From Agrococcus terreus (GTDB taxonomy: Bacteria; Actinomycetota; Actinomycetes; Actinomycetales; Microbacteriaceae): DNA of 64,000 nt. Numbering within the stretch: position 1 is the stretch's first letter; each line of letters opens with the position of its first letter. Shown here in pieces: positions 1-8,136 of this stretch. The position numbers were made by a program, and so were the translations under genes. The notes under the pieces were generated by a model. That model was not told the origin of the DNA and searched no databases. It saw only the letters and a list, made by a program, of their open reading frames with translations. Where the stretch lies: assembly GCF_014645235.1 (NCBI RefSeq), contig NZ_BMLM01000001.1, positions 1,612,001 to 1,676,000 on the forward strand. The letters run 5' to 3'.

Positions 1-452
1 AGGTGGTCCATGATGCGGCCGGGCGTGCCGACGACGACGTGGACGCCGCGGCGCAGCGCCGAGAGCTGGACGCCGTAGCCCTGGCCGCCGTAGATCGGGA
101 GCACGTGCACGCCGCCGAGGTGGGCGGCGTAGCGCTCGAAGGCCTCGCAGACCTGCACGGCGAGCTCGCGCGTGGGCGTGAGCACGAGCGCCTGCGGCTC
201 GCGGCGGTCGACGTCGATGGCGGCGAGCACGGGCAGCGCGAAGGCGGCCGTCTTGCCCGTGCCGGTCTGGGCGAGGCCGATGATGTCGCGGCCCTCGAGC
301 AGCAGCGGGATGGTCTCGGCCTGGATCGCCGAGGGCGTCTCGTAGCCGACGTCGTCGAGCGCGGCGAGGATGCCGGCGGGGAGGCCGAGGTCGGCGAAGG
401 TCGTGCGATCGCCCTCGTCGTCGGAGGCGGGAGCGGTCTGCGTGTCGGTCAT
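1..452 (-). CDS. DEAD-box RNA helicase, N-terminal part (cut by window edge)
   Basis: About 150 residues of an ATP-dependent RNA helicase are visible; the rest lies beyond the left edge. The order is right for the family: Q motif around residues 19-44 (FADLGLP...TPSAIQ), motif I AQTGTGKT at 61-68, motif Ia PTRELA at 93-98, the GG pair near 122 and motif Ib TPGR at 143-146. The DEAD box itself falls outside the window, so the subfamily (DeaD or RhlE type) cannot be fixed. Such proteins unwind structured RNA in ribosome assembly or mRNA decay. The start is the ATG at 452-450, preceded by GGAGG and by a TAGCGT hexamer. It is divergent from pnuC with 51 bases between the starts. Confidence 0.93.
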   Translation of the reverse strand, partial: MTDTQTAPASDDEGDRTTFADLGLPAGILAALDDVGYETPSAIQAETIPLLLEGRDIIGLAQTGTGKTAAFALPVLAAIDVDRREPQALVLTPTRELAVQVCEAFERYAAHLGGVHVLPIYGGQGYGVQLSALRRGVHVVVGTPGRIMDH

Positions 453-459
453 GCCTCCA

Positions 460-465
460 ACGCTA
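460..465 (-). promoter_or_regulatory. -10-like hexamer of the DEAD-box helicase gene
   Basis: TAGCGT lies 7 bases before the ATG at 452, so the transcript would carry almost no leader. The spacer TGGAGGC could also act as a ribosome binding site if transcription starts further upstream. Confidence 0.45.
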
Positions 466-491
466 CGCGCTGCGGAGGCCTCCCGCAGACC

Positions 492-497
492 TACGCT
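492..497 (+). promoter_or_regulatory. -10-like hexamer of pnuC
   Basis: TACGCT lies exactly 6 bases before the ATG at 504, consistent with a leaderless transcript. No Shine-Dalgarno sequence is present. It sits back to back with the helicase promoter. Confidence 0.45.
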
Positions 498-503
498 GGT
501 GGC

Positions 504-1202
504 ATGGACCTCGACTGGCTCGCCGCGATATACGGCGCGACCATCCCCGTGGGCGGCGGCCAGGAGCTGCTGCTGCGCGAGGTGGTGGGCAACGCGTTCG
601 GCCTGGCGAGCGCGGTCGGCGGGATGCTGCGGCGCGTGTGGGCGTGGCCGGTCGGCATCGTCGGCAACGTGCTGCTGCTCACGGTCTTCCTCGGCGCGCT
701 CTTCGACCCGACGCACACGCTGCCCGCGCTGCTCGGCCAGGCGGGCCGCCAGGTGATGTTCATCGCCGTGGCGATCTACGGCTGGGTGCGGTGGCGGCAG
801 GCGCGGGGCGCCGACGGCCAGATCGTGCCGCGCTGGGCCACCTGGCCGCAGCGCGCCGGGCTCGCGGTCGTGCTCGTCGTCGGCACCGTGGCGCTCACGC
901 CGCTGTTCGCGGCGCTCGGCTCCTACGAGCCGGTGTGGGCGGATGCTTGGACCTTCGTCGGGTCGCTGCTGGCCACCTACGGCATGGCGCGCGGCTGGAC
1001 GGAGTTCTGGCTCGTCTGGGTGCTCGTCGACCTCGTCGGGGTGCCGCTGCTGCTCTCGGCGGGCTACTGGGCGACCGCGGCGATGTACGCGTTCTACGGC
1101 GCGTTCACGGTCTGGGGCTTCGTGGTGTGGGCGCGCGCACGCCGCAAGCCCGCGGTCGAGACCCTGCTGCCGGATCCGCGGATCGGGCCGACCGAGCGCT
1201 GA
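504..1202 (+). CDS. pnuC: PnuC-family nicotinamide riboside/NMN transporter
   Basis: A 232-residue integral membrane protein, likely importing nicotinamide riboside for NAD salvage. Several hydrophobic segments are visible, together with the family's tryptophan-rich pieces: GWVRWRQ near residue 95 and [18 protein letters not shown] in the C-terminal third, which resembles the substrate-binding helix of PnuC. Length is normal for the family. An in-frame open region continues upstream, but it lies antisense to the helicase, so I start at the ATG at 504. No NAD-salvage kinase gene is adjacent. The C-terminal tail is short and basic, as expected for the cytoplasmic side. Confidence 0.88.
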   Translation: MDLDWLAAIYGATIPVGGGQELLLREVVGNAFGLASAVGGMLRRVWAWPVGIVGNVLLLTVFLGALFDPTHTLPALLGQAGRQVMFIAVAIYGWVRWRQARGADGQIVPRWATWPQRAGLAVVLVVGTVALTPLFAALGSYEPVWADAWTFVGSLLATYGMARGWTEFWLVWVLVDLVGVPLLLSAGYWATAAMYAFYGAFTVWGFVVWARARRKPAVETLLPDPRIGPTER

Positions 1203-1214
1203 CCGAACCGGGCG

Positions 1215-2732
1215 CTAGTCGTCGGCGACCGCTCCCTGTGCGGGCGCGGCGGCCGAGCGCCGCTCGGGCGCCTTCGGCGGCGCGAAGCACAGCGCCGCCA
1301 CGATCGCGACGAGCAGCACCGCGGCCGGCAGCAGCATCGACTGCCCCATCGCGGCGGCGAACGGCGCGACGAGCTGCTCGGGCAGACCGCCGGTGCCGCC
1401 CTCCTGCTCGGCCGTCGGCGCCATCCCGAGCTCGGCGGTGAGCCGCGCCGTCATGAGCGCGGCGATCGACGCCGAGCCGATGACGGCGCCCACCTGTCGC
1501 ATCGCGTTGTAGACGCCGGCGCCCGCTCCGGCGGCGGACAGCGGCAGGTTGCGGGTGGTGGTCACCGAGATCGGCCCCCACATGAACGCGTTGCCGACGC
1601 CGAGGAGCGCGGAGGGCAGGAGCAGCCACAGCACGTCGACGCCCGGCTGCATCCACGCGGCGTACCAGGCGAGCGCACCCGCGACGGACGCGATGCCGAA
1701 GGCCGCGAACAGCTTGACGTCGCGGCCCTGGAGGGCGCGGCCGACGAGCGGCGAGAGGACGCCGGCGAGGATCGCCATCGGCAGCAGCAGCAGCGCCGAC
1801 TCGGTCGTGCCGAGCCCGCGCGCGGTCTGCAGGTAGAGGAAGAGCGGCACGCCCTGCGCGGTGATCGCGAAGCCGACGGCCGAGATCGCGATGCAGCCGA
1901 GCGTGAAGCTGCGGTCGCGGAAGAGCGAGAGCGGCAGCAGCGGCTCGCCGCGCGTGCGCGCCTGCCACCGGACGAACGCGGCGAGCAGCACGACGCCGAC
2001 GGCGACGAGCCCGAGCAGGCCGGGCCCCGAGCGGCCGGCCTCCTGCACGCCGAACACGAGGGCGAGCATGCCGGCGGAGCTCAGCACGACGCCGAGCAGG
2101 TCGAAGCGGTGCCCGCTCAGCGGCAGCCGCGGCACCGTGCGGACGACGAGCAGGAAGCCCAGCACGCCGACGGGGACGTTGATGAAGAAGATCCACGACC
2201 AGCCGACGCTGTCGATGAGGAGGCCGCCCACGAGCGGGCCGACGAGCGTCGCGAGGCCCGCGATGCCGCCCCAGAGCCCGAGGGCGGCGCCGCGGCGGTC
2301 GGGCGCGAAGGTGCGCGTGATGACGGCCATGGTCTGCGGCGTCATGAGCGCGGCGCCGAGGCCCTGCGCGACGCGCGCGACGATGAGCACCTCGATGCTC
2401 GGGGCGAGCCCGCACGCGAGCGAGGAGGCGGTGAAGAGCGCCAGGCCCGCGAGGTAGACGTGCTTGGGCCCGAAGCGGTCGCCGAGCCGGCCGGTGACGA
2501 GCAGCGGTGTCGCGTAGGCGAGCAGGTAGGCGCTCGTGACCCAGACGACGCTCGTGACGTCGGCGTCGAGCGAGCGCATGAGCGCGGGGGTGGCGATCGT
2601 CACGATCGTCGAGTCGACGAGGATCATGAAGAAGCCGAGGACGAGCGACCAGAGCGCGGGCCAGGGGCGGTCGATCCGCGGGTCGCGCGGCTCGTCGAGG
2701 GTCCCGGTCGCGGGCTGCTGGGCGGCGCTCAC
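1215..2732 (-). CDS. MFS drug exporter, DHA2 (EmrB/QacA) type, 14 TM
   Basis: A 505-residue proton-coupled major facilitator, probably exporting drugs or other hydrophobic compounds. It has the DHA2 signatures: a D at the end of the first helix (FMILVDSTIV), motif A GRLGDRFGPKHVY between helices 2 and 3, and the antiporter motif C region GPLVGGLLIDSVGWSW. About 14 hydrophobic segments are present. I start at the GTG at 2732 because GGAGGCA lies directly before it; an in-frame ATG 60 bases further upstream has no comparable site. It ends 12 bases from the convergent pnuC stop. The nearest regulator is the LacI-type gene upstream on the same strand, but no link is shown. Substrate unknown. Confidence 0.9.
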   Translation of the reverse strand: MSAAQQPATGTLDEPRDPRIDRPWPALWSLVLGFFMILVDSTIVTIATPALMRSLDADVTSVVWVTSAYLLAYATPLLVTGRLGDRFGPKHVYLAGLALFTASSLACGLAPSIEVLIVARVAQGLGAALMTPQTMAVITRTFAPDRRGAALGLWGGIAGLATLVGPLVGGLLIDSVGWSWIFFINVPVGVLGFLLVVRTVPRLPLSGHRFDLLGVVLSSAGMLALVFGVQEAGRSGPGLLGLVAVGVVLLAAFVRWQARTRGEPLLPLSLFRDRSFTLGCIAISAVGFAITAQGVPLFLYLQTARGLGTTESALLLLPMAILAGVLSPLVGRALQGRDVKLFAAFGIASVAGALAWYAAWMQPGVDVLWLLLPSALLGVGNAFMWGPISVTTTRNLPLSAAGAGAGVYNAMRQVGAVIGSASIAALMTARLTAELGMAPTAEQEGGTGGLPEQLVAPFAAAMGQSMLLPAAVLLVAIVAALCFAPPKAPERRSAAAPAQGAVADD

Positions 2733-2847
2733 GCTGCCTCCGATCCGGCGTCGCGGTCGGGCGCCCCGCCCATCCTGCACCCGGTCGCCCACGAGCCGCG
2801 CATCCGTGCCCTGCGCGTCGCCTGCGGGCGCGGCCGGACGCCGTGGT

Positions 2848-3888
2848 TTACGAGGCGCGCGGGGGAGCGGTGCTCTCGCGCACGACGAGGGTGGTCGCGA
2901 GCGGCGGCACCGCCTCGGGCGCGCCTCCGTCCAGCATCGACAGGAGCGCCCGCACCGCGGCGTCGCCCTTGGCGTCGAGGTCCTGCCGGACGGTCGTGAG
3001 GGGCGGCGTGACGCGCGAGGCGAGCGGCACGTCGTCGAAGCCGACCACCGACAGGTCGGCGGGGACCGAGAGCCCGGCTTCGCGCGCGGCCTCGAGCACC
3101 TCGACGGCGGCGAGGTCGGACCAGCAGAGCACCGCGGTCGGCGGCGCGGCGAGCAGCTCGCGGATGCGGGCCCGGAGCGCGTCGTCGACCGAGGTGGCGC
3201 CGGTCGCGACGATGCGCGGCACGACGTCGGCGGCCTGGAGCGCGGCGTACCAGCCGGCGAGGCGGCCGCGCGTGACGGAGTAGTCGGAGGCGGGCGGGTC
3301 GTGCAGCGGCCGGCCGTCCGCGTCGATGCCTCCGGCGACGATCGCGATGTCGCGGTGGCCCAGGTCGAGCAGGTGCTGGGCGGCGGCGCGCGCCCCGCCC
3401 TCGTCGTCGAGCGCGACGCTCGCGACGCCCTCGATCGGGAGGCCCTCGACGCGCACGATCGGCAGGCGGCGGCGGAGCAGGTCGCCGACGCCCTCCGACT
3501 GCGGGGCGCAGGAGTAGACGATCGCGCCGTCCATGGCGACGTCGCGCGTCGGCACGATGTCGCCCGAGCGGTTGGAGTGCAGGAGCGCGAGCGAGTAGCC
3601 GGCGTCGGCGAGGCCCGCTGCGGCGGCGCGCATGAAGCCGACCGAGACCTCGTCGACGAAGGCGTCGAAGGGCGAGGTCTCGAGGAGCATGCCGACGACG
3701 CCCGTGCGGCCGCGGGTGAGGGCGCGCGCCGCGGCGTCGGGCCCGGCGTAGCCGAGCCGCTCGGCGGCGGCGAGCACCCGCGCGCGCAGCTCGCCGGAGA
3801 GCTGGTCGGGCCGCGAGAACGCGTTCGAGACCGTCATCCGGCTCACGCCGACCTCGTCGGCGATGGTCTGCAGCGTCACACGGGCCAT
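2848..3888 (-). CDS. LacI-family transcriptional regulator
   Basis: A 346-residue repressor with an N-terminal helix-turn-helix (residues 3-28: VTLQTIADEVGVSRMTVSNAFS), the hinge helix following it (PDQLSGELRARVLAAAERLGY) and a periplasmic-binding-like sugar-sensing domain from about residue 60, ending with the typical PPLTTVRQD segment. Effector unknown. Its start overlaps the end of a 64-codon ORF by 13 bases, which suggests one transcript. Two palindromes with a central CG, the shape expected for LacI-family operators, lie upstream of that ORF and point to autoregulation (inference). No sugar-uptake operon is adjacent, so the regulated pathway cannot be named. Confidence 0.93.
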   Translation of the reverse strand: MARVTLQTIADEVGVSRMTVSNAFSRPDQLSGELRARVLAAAERLGYAGPDAAARALTRGRTGVVGMLLETSPFDAFVDEVSVGFMRAAAAGLADAGYSLALLHSNRSGDIVPTRDVAMDGAIVYSCAPQSEGVGDLLRRRLPIVRVEGLPIEGVASVALDDEGGARAAAQHLLDLGHRDIAIVAGGIDADGRPLHDPPASDYSVTRGRLAGWYAALQAADVVPRIVATGATSVDDALRARIRELLAAPPTAVLCWSDLAAVEVLEAAREAGLSVPADLSVVGFDDVPLASRVTPPLTTVRQDLDAKGDAAVRALLSMLDGGAPEAVPPLATTLVVRESTAPPRAS

Positions 3889-4070
3889 GCACCCATCCTG
3901 GCCGACGCCGCCTGAGGCACGTCGACGCGGCGCGCGAGCGAGCGCAGGCCGCGCGCGAGCGAGCGGCGGAGGACGGGGAGGCGGCGGCCGCGGGCGCGGC
4001 GGGTCGCGCGGCCGTCGCCGGGGCGGCGGTCGTCGAGCGAGGAGAGGATCGCGAACTGCATGGGATCCAT
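3876..4070 (-). CDS. Small arginine-rich ORF (64 aa) upstream of the LacI gene
   Basis: I do not recognise this protein. It begins MDPMQFAILSSL and then becomes strongly arginine-rich (several RR and ARR groups), which in GC-rich DNA can also be a reading-frame artefact. In its favour are a good ribosome binding site (AAAGG, 7 bases before the ATG at 4070), a position immediately downstream of two operator-like palindromes, and a stop that overlaps the LacI start by 13 bases. It could be a leader peptide that couples translation of the regulator, or a short basic protein. No membrane segment or cysteine motif is visible. Confidence 0.42.
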   Translation of the reverse strand: MDPMQFAILSSLDDRRPGDGRATRRARGRRLPVLRRSLARGLRSLARRVDVPQAASARMGAWPV

Positions 4071-4082
4071 CGGACTGCCTTT

Positions 4083-4096
4083 CTGTATCGGTATAG
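4083..4096. promoter_or_regulatory. Operator-like palindrome 1 (LacI-type)
   Basis: CTGTATCGGTATAG is an imperfect 14-base palindrome centred on CG. It sits next to the ribosome binding site of the 64-codon ORF, so bound protein would block the start of the transcript. Its centre is 25 bases from that of the second copy. Confidence 0.6.
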
Positions 4097-4107
4097 CGGC
4101 GGTCTCA

Positions 4108-4121
4108 CTGTACCGGTACAG
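4108..4121. promoter_or_regulatory. Operator-like palindrome 2 (LacI-type)
   Basis: CTGTACCGGTACAG is a perfect 14-base palindrome centred on CG and the stronger of the two sites. The pair lies between the bioY terminator and the small-ORF/LacI transcript. Confidence 0.65.
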
Positions 4122-4189
4122 CAATCGAGGAGCAAGATCGCGCGCACGACGACGGGCGAACCGACGGCGCAGCACGCGGCCGCAGCACG

Positions 4190-4225
4190 ACGGAGGGCCC
4201 GCACCCTGCGGTGCGAGCCCTCCGT
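4190..4225 (-). terminator. Hairpin terminator after bioY
   Basis: A strong hairpin follows the bioY stop by about 20 bases. The outer arms ACGGAGGGC and GCCCTCCGT pair perfectly; inside them CGCACC pairs with GGTGCG around a CTGC loop. No U-tract follows, which is usual for high-GC actinobacteria. Confidence 0.7.
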
Positions 4226-4245
4226 GCATCCGGGGTCCGGACGCG

Positions 4246-4869
4246 TCAATCGATGTCGCGCTCGAGGCGGCGGACGCCCGCCCACGCGGCCGGCATGACT
4301 GCCGCGGCGACGGCCCACTTGACGATGCCGCCGACGATGAACGGCACGAAGCCGAGGCCGAGCGCGCCCGCGAGGTCGACGGGCGTGCCCATGGCGGCGA
4401 GCACCGCGGCCATGTACGGGATGCCGAAGGCGAAGGGGATGAGGCTCGCCGCGCCGAAGAGCGCGATCGCGAGCACCGGGCGGCGGTCCCAGCGGCGCTC
4501 CGCGAGCCAGCCGACGACCGCGGCGGTCGCGACGAAGCCGAGGATGAAGCCGAAGCTCGGCTTGCCGATCGTGGCGATGCCGCCCGAGAACGTCGCGAAG
4601 ATCGGCAGTCCGGCGAGGCCCAGCACGAGGTAGCCGGCCATGGCCATCGTGCCGCGGCGGAGGCCGAGCGTCGCGGCGACGAGCATGACGCCGAGGGTCT
4701 GGCCCGTGATGGGCACCGGCCACATCGGGATCTCGACCTGCGCGAGGCCGGCGACGACGGCGATGCCCGCGAAGACGAGCAGGAGGTCCTTGACGAGCGT
4801 GCGCCGGCCGACGAGCGCGTCGGCGAGCACGGTGCGCCGCGAGAACGGGCGTGCGATGGCAGTGGTCAT
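4246..4869 (-). CDS. bioY: BioY, biotin-binding S component of an ECF transporter
   Basis: A 207-residue membrane protein that captures biotin for import. Six hydrophobic segments are visible, with the BioY hallmarks VEIPMWPVPITGQTLGVMLVAATLG (residues about 45-69, here given in two joined parts: VEIPMWPVPITGQ then TLGVMLVA) and the glycine-rich stretch GLAGLPIFATFSGG. No bioM/bioN energising genes are adjacent, so it would work alone or with a shared ECF module elsewhere. It is probably monocistronic: a -10 hexamer lies directly upstream and a terminator downstream. No biotin riboswitch or BirA box was recognised. Confidence 0.93.
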   Translation of the reverse strand: MTTAIARPFSRRTVLADALVGRRTLVKDLLLVFAGIAVVAGLAQVEIPMWPVPITGQTLGVMLVAATLGLRRGTMAMAGYLVLGLAGLPIFATFSGGIATIGKPSFGFILGFVATAAVVGWLAERRWDRRPVLAIALFGAASLIPFAFGIPYMAAVLAAMGTPVDLAGALGLGFVPFIVGGIVKWAVAAAVMPAAWAGVRRLERDID

Positions 4870-4875
4870 GCGGTC

Positions 4876-4881
4876 AGCCTA
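4876..4881 (-). promoter_or_regulatory. -10 hexamer of bioY
   Basis: TAGGCT, 6 bases before the ATG at 4869, with no Shine-Dalgarno sequence in between, fits a leaderless mRNA. Confidence 0.55.
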
Positions 4882-4934
4882 GGACGCCGTGCGTGCGTGC
4901 AGGGCATCCTCAGCGGCGACCCCGGCCGCCTGCC

Positions 4935-4940
4935 TACGAT
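4935..4940 (+). promoter_or_regulatory. -10 hexamer of the PEP-mutase-family gene
   Basis: TACGAT, 6 bases before the ATG at 4947. It is divergent from the bioY promoter. Confidence 0.5.
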
Positions 4941-4946
4941 CGGCCC

Positions 4947-5702
4947 ATGAGCGATCTCGCATCGAAGGCATCCGCACTGCTGGCCATGCACGACGACCTC
5001 GTCGTGCTCCCGACCGCGTGGGACGCGTGGTCGGCCCGCACCCTCGTCGACGCCGGCTTCGGCGCCCTCACGATCGGCAGCCACCCGCTCGCCGACTCGC
5101 TCGGCCACGCCGACGGCGAGGCGATGACCCCCGACCAGGCGTTCGAGGGCATCGCCCGCGTCGTCGCATCGGTCGACGTGCCCGTGAGCGCCGACCTCGA
5201 GTCGGGCTACGGCCTCGCCCCGGAGGAGCTGGTCGAGCGGCTGCTCGCCGCGGGCGCCGTCGGCCTCAACGTCGAGGACACCGTGCACTCGGAGAGCCGG
5301 ATGCGCGAGCCGCAGGAGCACGCCGACTACGTGGCGGGCCTGCGCGCCGCCGCCGACGCCGCGGGCGTCGACGTCGTCATCAACGCCCGCACCGACGCGT
5401 GGGCGCGCCCCGAGCTCCACGGCGCCGACGCCACCGAGCAGGCGGTGCTGCGCATGCAGCTCGCCGAGCAGGCGGGCGCCCGCGCGCTCTACCCCGTGAA
5501 GCCGCCGAGCCCCGAGGCGCTGCGCGCGGTGCTCGACGCGGTCTCGCTCCCCGTCAACGTCACGGCGCACCCCGTGCAGGGCTCCGTCGTCGGCGGCCTC
5601 GAGGAGATCCGGGCGTTCGGCGCCCGACGCGTCTCGTACGGCCCGCTGCTGCAGGCGGCGCTCACCGAGCGCATCCAGGAGGTCGTGCGCGACTGGCGCT
5701 GA
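4947..5702 (+). CDS. Isocitrate lyase/PEP mutase superfamily enzyme
   Basis: A 251-residue TIM-barrel enzyme of the group that makes or breaks C-C or P-C bonds of oxaloacetate-like acids with a bound Mg2+. The metal-binding segment SADLESGYG is at residues 81-89, NVED at 108-111 and INARTD at 145-150. The KKCGH motif of true isocitrate lyases is absent and the protein is half their length. Oxaloacetate decarboxylase, methylisocitrate-lyase-like or phosphonomutase activity are all possible; the sequence alone does not decide. It appears to be a single-gene unit with its own promoter. Confidence 0.85.
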   Translation: MSDLASKASALLAMHDDLVVLPTAWDAWSARTLVDAGFGALTIGSHPLADSLGHADGEAMTPDQAFEGIARVVASVDVPVSADLESGYGLAPEELVERLLAAGAVGLNVEDTVHSESRMREPQEHADYVAGLRAAADAAGVDVVINARTDAWARPELHGADATEQAVLRMQLAEQAGARALYPVKPPSPEALRAVLDAVSLPVNVTAHPVQGSVVGGLEEIRAFGARRVSYGPLLQAALTERIQEVVRDWR

Positions 5703-5734
5703 CGCGACCGACGCGCCGCAGCTCCCGCCGCGGG

Positions 5735-5740
5735 TAGCAT
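5735..5740 (+). promoter_or_regulatory. -10-like hexamer of the ABC-F gene
   Basis: TAGCAT, 53 bases before the ATG at 5794. Unlike most genes here it predicts a real leader, which begins with a stable hairpin. Confidence 0.45.
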
Positions 5741-5768
5741 GGAGGGCTGGGCACCGACCCGGCCCTCC
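5741..5768 (+). promoter_or_regulatory. Leader hairpin of the ABC-F gene
   Basis: GGAGGGCTGGG and CCCGGCCCTCC pair over 11 positions with one G-U pair and a CACCGA loop. The hairpin starts right after the -10 hexamer, so it would form the first part of the mRNA, about 25 bases before the start codon. Its role is unknown; attenuation or mRNA protection are possibilities. Confidence 0.55.
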
Positions 5769-5793
5769 ACCACCCCCTGCGACAGGACCCCTC

Positions 5794-7404
5794 ATGATCG
5801 ACGTGCGCGACTTCTCGCTCTCCGTGGGGCCGCGCACCCTCATGGCCGACGTCGCCTTCCGCATCGACCGCGGCGACAAGATCGGCCTCGTCGGCCGCAA
5901 CGGCGCCGGCAAGACCACCATGACGAAGGTGCTCGCGGGCGTCAGCGACGACCGCGACGGCCACGACTTCACCGGCTCGATCTCGCGCACGGGCGAGATC
6001 GGCTACCTGCCGCAGGACCCGCGCTCCGGCGACCCGAAGCAGACGGCGCGCCGCCGCATCCTCGACGCGCGCGGCCTCGGCGAGCTCGTCGAGGGCATGC
6101 GCGAGGCGACCGAGCGCATGGGAGAGGGCGGCGCGGCCGCCGACGAGGCGATGCGCCGCTACGGCAGGCTCGAGGACCGCTTCCTCGCCCTCGGCGGCTA
6201 CGCGGCCGAGGCGGAGGGCGCGGCGATCGCGTCCAACCTGCAGCTGCCCGAGCGCATCCTCGACCAGCAGCTCGAGACGCTCTCGGGCGGCCAGCGCCGC
6301 CGCATCGAGCTCGCCCGCATCCTCTTCTCGGGCGCCGAGACGATGATCCTCGACGAGCCCACGAACCACCTCGACGCCGACTCCGTCACCTGGCTGCGCG
6401 AGTTCCTCAAGGGCTACCAGGGCGGCCTGCTCGTCATCAGCCACGACGTCGAGCTCGTGGAGGAGACCGTGAACCGCGTCTTCTACCTCGACGCCAACCG
6501 CCAGGTGATCGACGTCTACAACATGGGGTGGAAGCACTACCTCCGGCAGCGCGAGGCCGACGCCGAGCGCCGCAAGCGCGAGCGCGCCAACGTCGAGAAG
6601 GCGGCGAGCCAGCTCGAGCTGCAGGCGGCGAAGATGGGCGCCAAGGCGTCGAAGGCCGTGGCGTCGAAGCAGATGGCGAAGCGCGCCGAGCGGATGCGGT
6701 CGGGCCTCGAGGAGGAGCGCGCCGTCGACAAGGTGGCGAAGCTGCGGTTCCCGAAGCCCGCGCCCGTCGGGAAGACGCCGATCATGGCGCACGACCTATC
6801 GAAGTCGTACGGCTCGCTCGAGATCTTCACTGCCGTCGACATCGCGATCGACCGAGGCTCGCGCGTGGTCATCCTCGGCCTCAACGGCGCCGGCAAGACG
6901 ACGCTGCTGCGGATCCTCGCGGGCGTCTCCGAGAGCGACACCGGCGGCATCGAGCGCGGCCACGGCCTCCGCGTCGGCTACTACGCGCAGGAGCACGAGA
7001 CGCTCGACGTCGAGCGCTCGGTGCTGCAGAACATGCTCTCCGCCTCGCCCGACATCACCTCGACCGAGGCGCGCCGCGTGCTCGGCTCGTTCCTGTTCAC
7101 GGGCGACGACGCCGACAAGCCCGCCCGCGTGCTGTCGGGCGGCGAGAAGACGCGCCTCTCGCTCGCGATGCTCGTCGTCTCGAGCGCGAACGTGCTGCTG
7201 CTCGACGAGCCGACGAACAACCTCGACCCGGCGAGCCGCGAGGAGATCCTCGGCGCGCTCGGCGCGTACGAGGGCGCCGTCATCCTCGTCAGCCACGACG
7301 AGGGCGCCGTCGAGGCGCTCGACCCCGAGCGCGTGCTCATCATGCCCGACGGCACCGAGGACCTCTGGAACCCCGAGTACCTCGACCTCATCGGCCTCGC
7401 CTAG
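5794..7404 (+). CDS. ABC-F family ATPase (ribosome-acting, no membrane domain)
   Basis: A 536-residue cytoplasmic protein with two ABC ATPase domains and no membrane segment. The first domain has Walker A GRNGAGKTT at 34-42, signature LSGGQRRR and Walker B MILDEPTNHLD; the second has GLNGAGKTT, LSGGEKTR and LLLDEPTNNLD. Between them lies a charged linker of about 80 residues (ANVEKAASQLELQAAKMG...), the P-site tRNA interaction motif of ABC-F proteins. Such proteins act on the ribosomal E site as translation factors (EttA type) or give antibiotic protection. The short linker and general similarity favour a housekeeping role, but the leader hairpin leaves regulation by antibiotics open. Confidence 0.93.
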   Translation: MIDVRDFSLSVGPRTLMADVAFRIDRGDKIGLVGRNGAGKTTMTKVLAGVSDDRDGHDFTGSISRTGEIGYLPQDPRSGDPKQTARRRILDARGLGELVEGMREATERMGEGGAAADEAMRRYGRLEDRFLALGGYAAEAEGAAIASNLQLPERILDQQLETLSGGQRRRIELARILFSGAETMILDEPTNHLDADSVTWLREFLKGYQGGLLVISHDVELVEETVNRVFYLDANRQVIDVYNMGWKHYLRQREADAERRKRERANVEKAASQLELQAAKMGAKASKAVASKQMAKRAERMRSGLEEERAVDKVAKLRFPKPAPVGKTPIMAHDLSKSYGSLEIFTAVDIAIDRGSRVVILGLNGAGKTTLLRILAGVSESDTGGIERGHGLRVGYYAQEHETLDVERSVLQNMLSASPDITSTEARRVLGSFLFTGDDADKPARVLSGGEKTRLSLAMLVVSSANVLLLDEPTNNLDPASREEILGALGAYEGAVILVSHDEGAVEALDPERVLIMPDGTEDLWNPEYLDLIGLA

Positions 7405-7428
7405 CCTCGGAGGCGTGGGAGGCGCAGC

Positions 7429-8136
7429 ATGGAGCCGGGGGTCATGGAACCGCTGAGCGGCGCGTGGCTCGTCGCGCACGACGCGTTCGTCGCGCTCGGG
7501 GTGCTCGCGTTCGCGGTCTCGGGCGCCCTCCTCGCCCTGCAGAAGCGCATGGACATCGTCGGCATGGCCGGCCTCGCGGTCGTCACGGCGACGGGCGGCG
7601 GCATGCTGCGCGACCTCCTCATCGGCGCGACCCCCGTCGCGGCGCTCGTCGACTGGTGGATGCTCGTCGTCGCCCTCGGCGGTGCGCTGCTCGTGTTCCT
7701 GCTGCACCGGTGGATGGACCGGCTCGACCGGCCGGTGCTCGTCTTCGACGCGATCGGGCTCGGCATCTTCGCCGTCGAGGGGGCCGCGAAGGGGCTCGAG
7801 CACGGCATGGGGCCGGTGGGCGCCGCGTTCGTCGGCATGCTCACGGGCATCGGCGGCGGCATCCTGCGCGACGCGCTCGCCAACGAGATCCCCGCGGTCT
7901 TCCGCCGCGACTCCCGGCTCTACCTCGTGCCGGCCCTGCTCGGCGCCGCGGGCGCGGCGGCGGCGGGCTCCCTCGGCGCGGGCAACTGGCTCGTGCTCGG
8001 GCTCATCGCCGCCGGCGTCACGGCGCTGCGCATCGCGAGCGAGCTGCTGCGCTGGCATGCGCCGGCGGTGGCGACGAGCGCGATCCCGCTCGCCGAGCGC
8101 GACGACCGCGACCCGTCCGCGGGCGCCGGGCGCTAG
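7429..8136 (+). CDS. Trimeric intracellular cation channel-like membrane protein (UPF0126)
   Basis: A 235-residue membrane protein with two repeats of about three helices each. Both carry the glycine-rich family signature: TATGGGMLRDLLIG in the first half and TGIGGGILRDALANE in the second. The bacterial members are K+-permeable trimers similar to animal TRIC channels; the physiological role is poorly known. The start at 7429 has GGAGG 7 bases upstream; a second ATG five codons later is possible. It follows the ABC-F gene by 24 bases and may be co-transcribed. Its stop shares the bases CTAG with the convergent SURF1 stop. Confidence 0.85.
   Translation: MEPGVMEPLSGAWLVAHDAFVALGVLAFAVSGALLALQKRMDIVGMAGLAVVTATGGGMLRDLLIGATPVAALVDWWMLVVALGGALLVFLLHRWMDRLDRPVLVFDAIGLGIFAVEGAAKGLEHGMGPVGAAFVGMLTGIGGGILRDALANEIPAVFRRDSRLYLVPALLGAAGAAAAGSLGAGNWLVLGLIAAGVTALRIASELLRWHAPAVATSAIPLAERDDRDPSAGAGR

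Noticed and set aside
4870-4946. Riboswitch or biotin operator upstream of bioY
   Set aside because: Only 77 bases separate the divergent starts, and both genes have -10 hexamers at leaderless distance, leaving no room for a structured leader.
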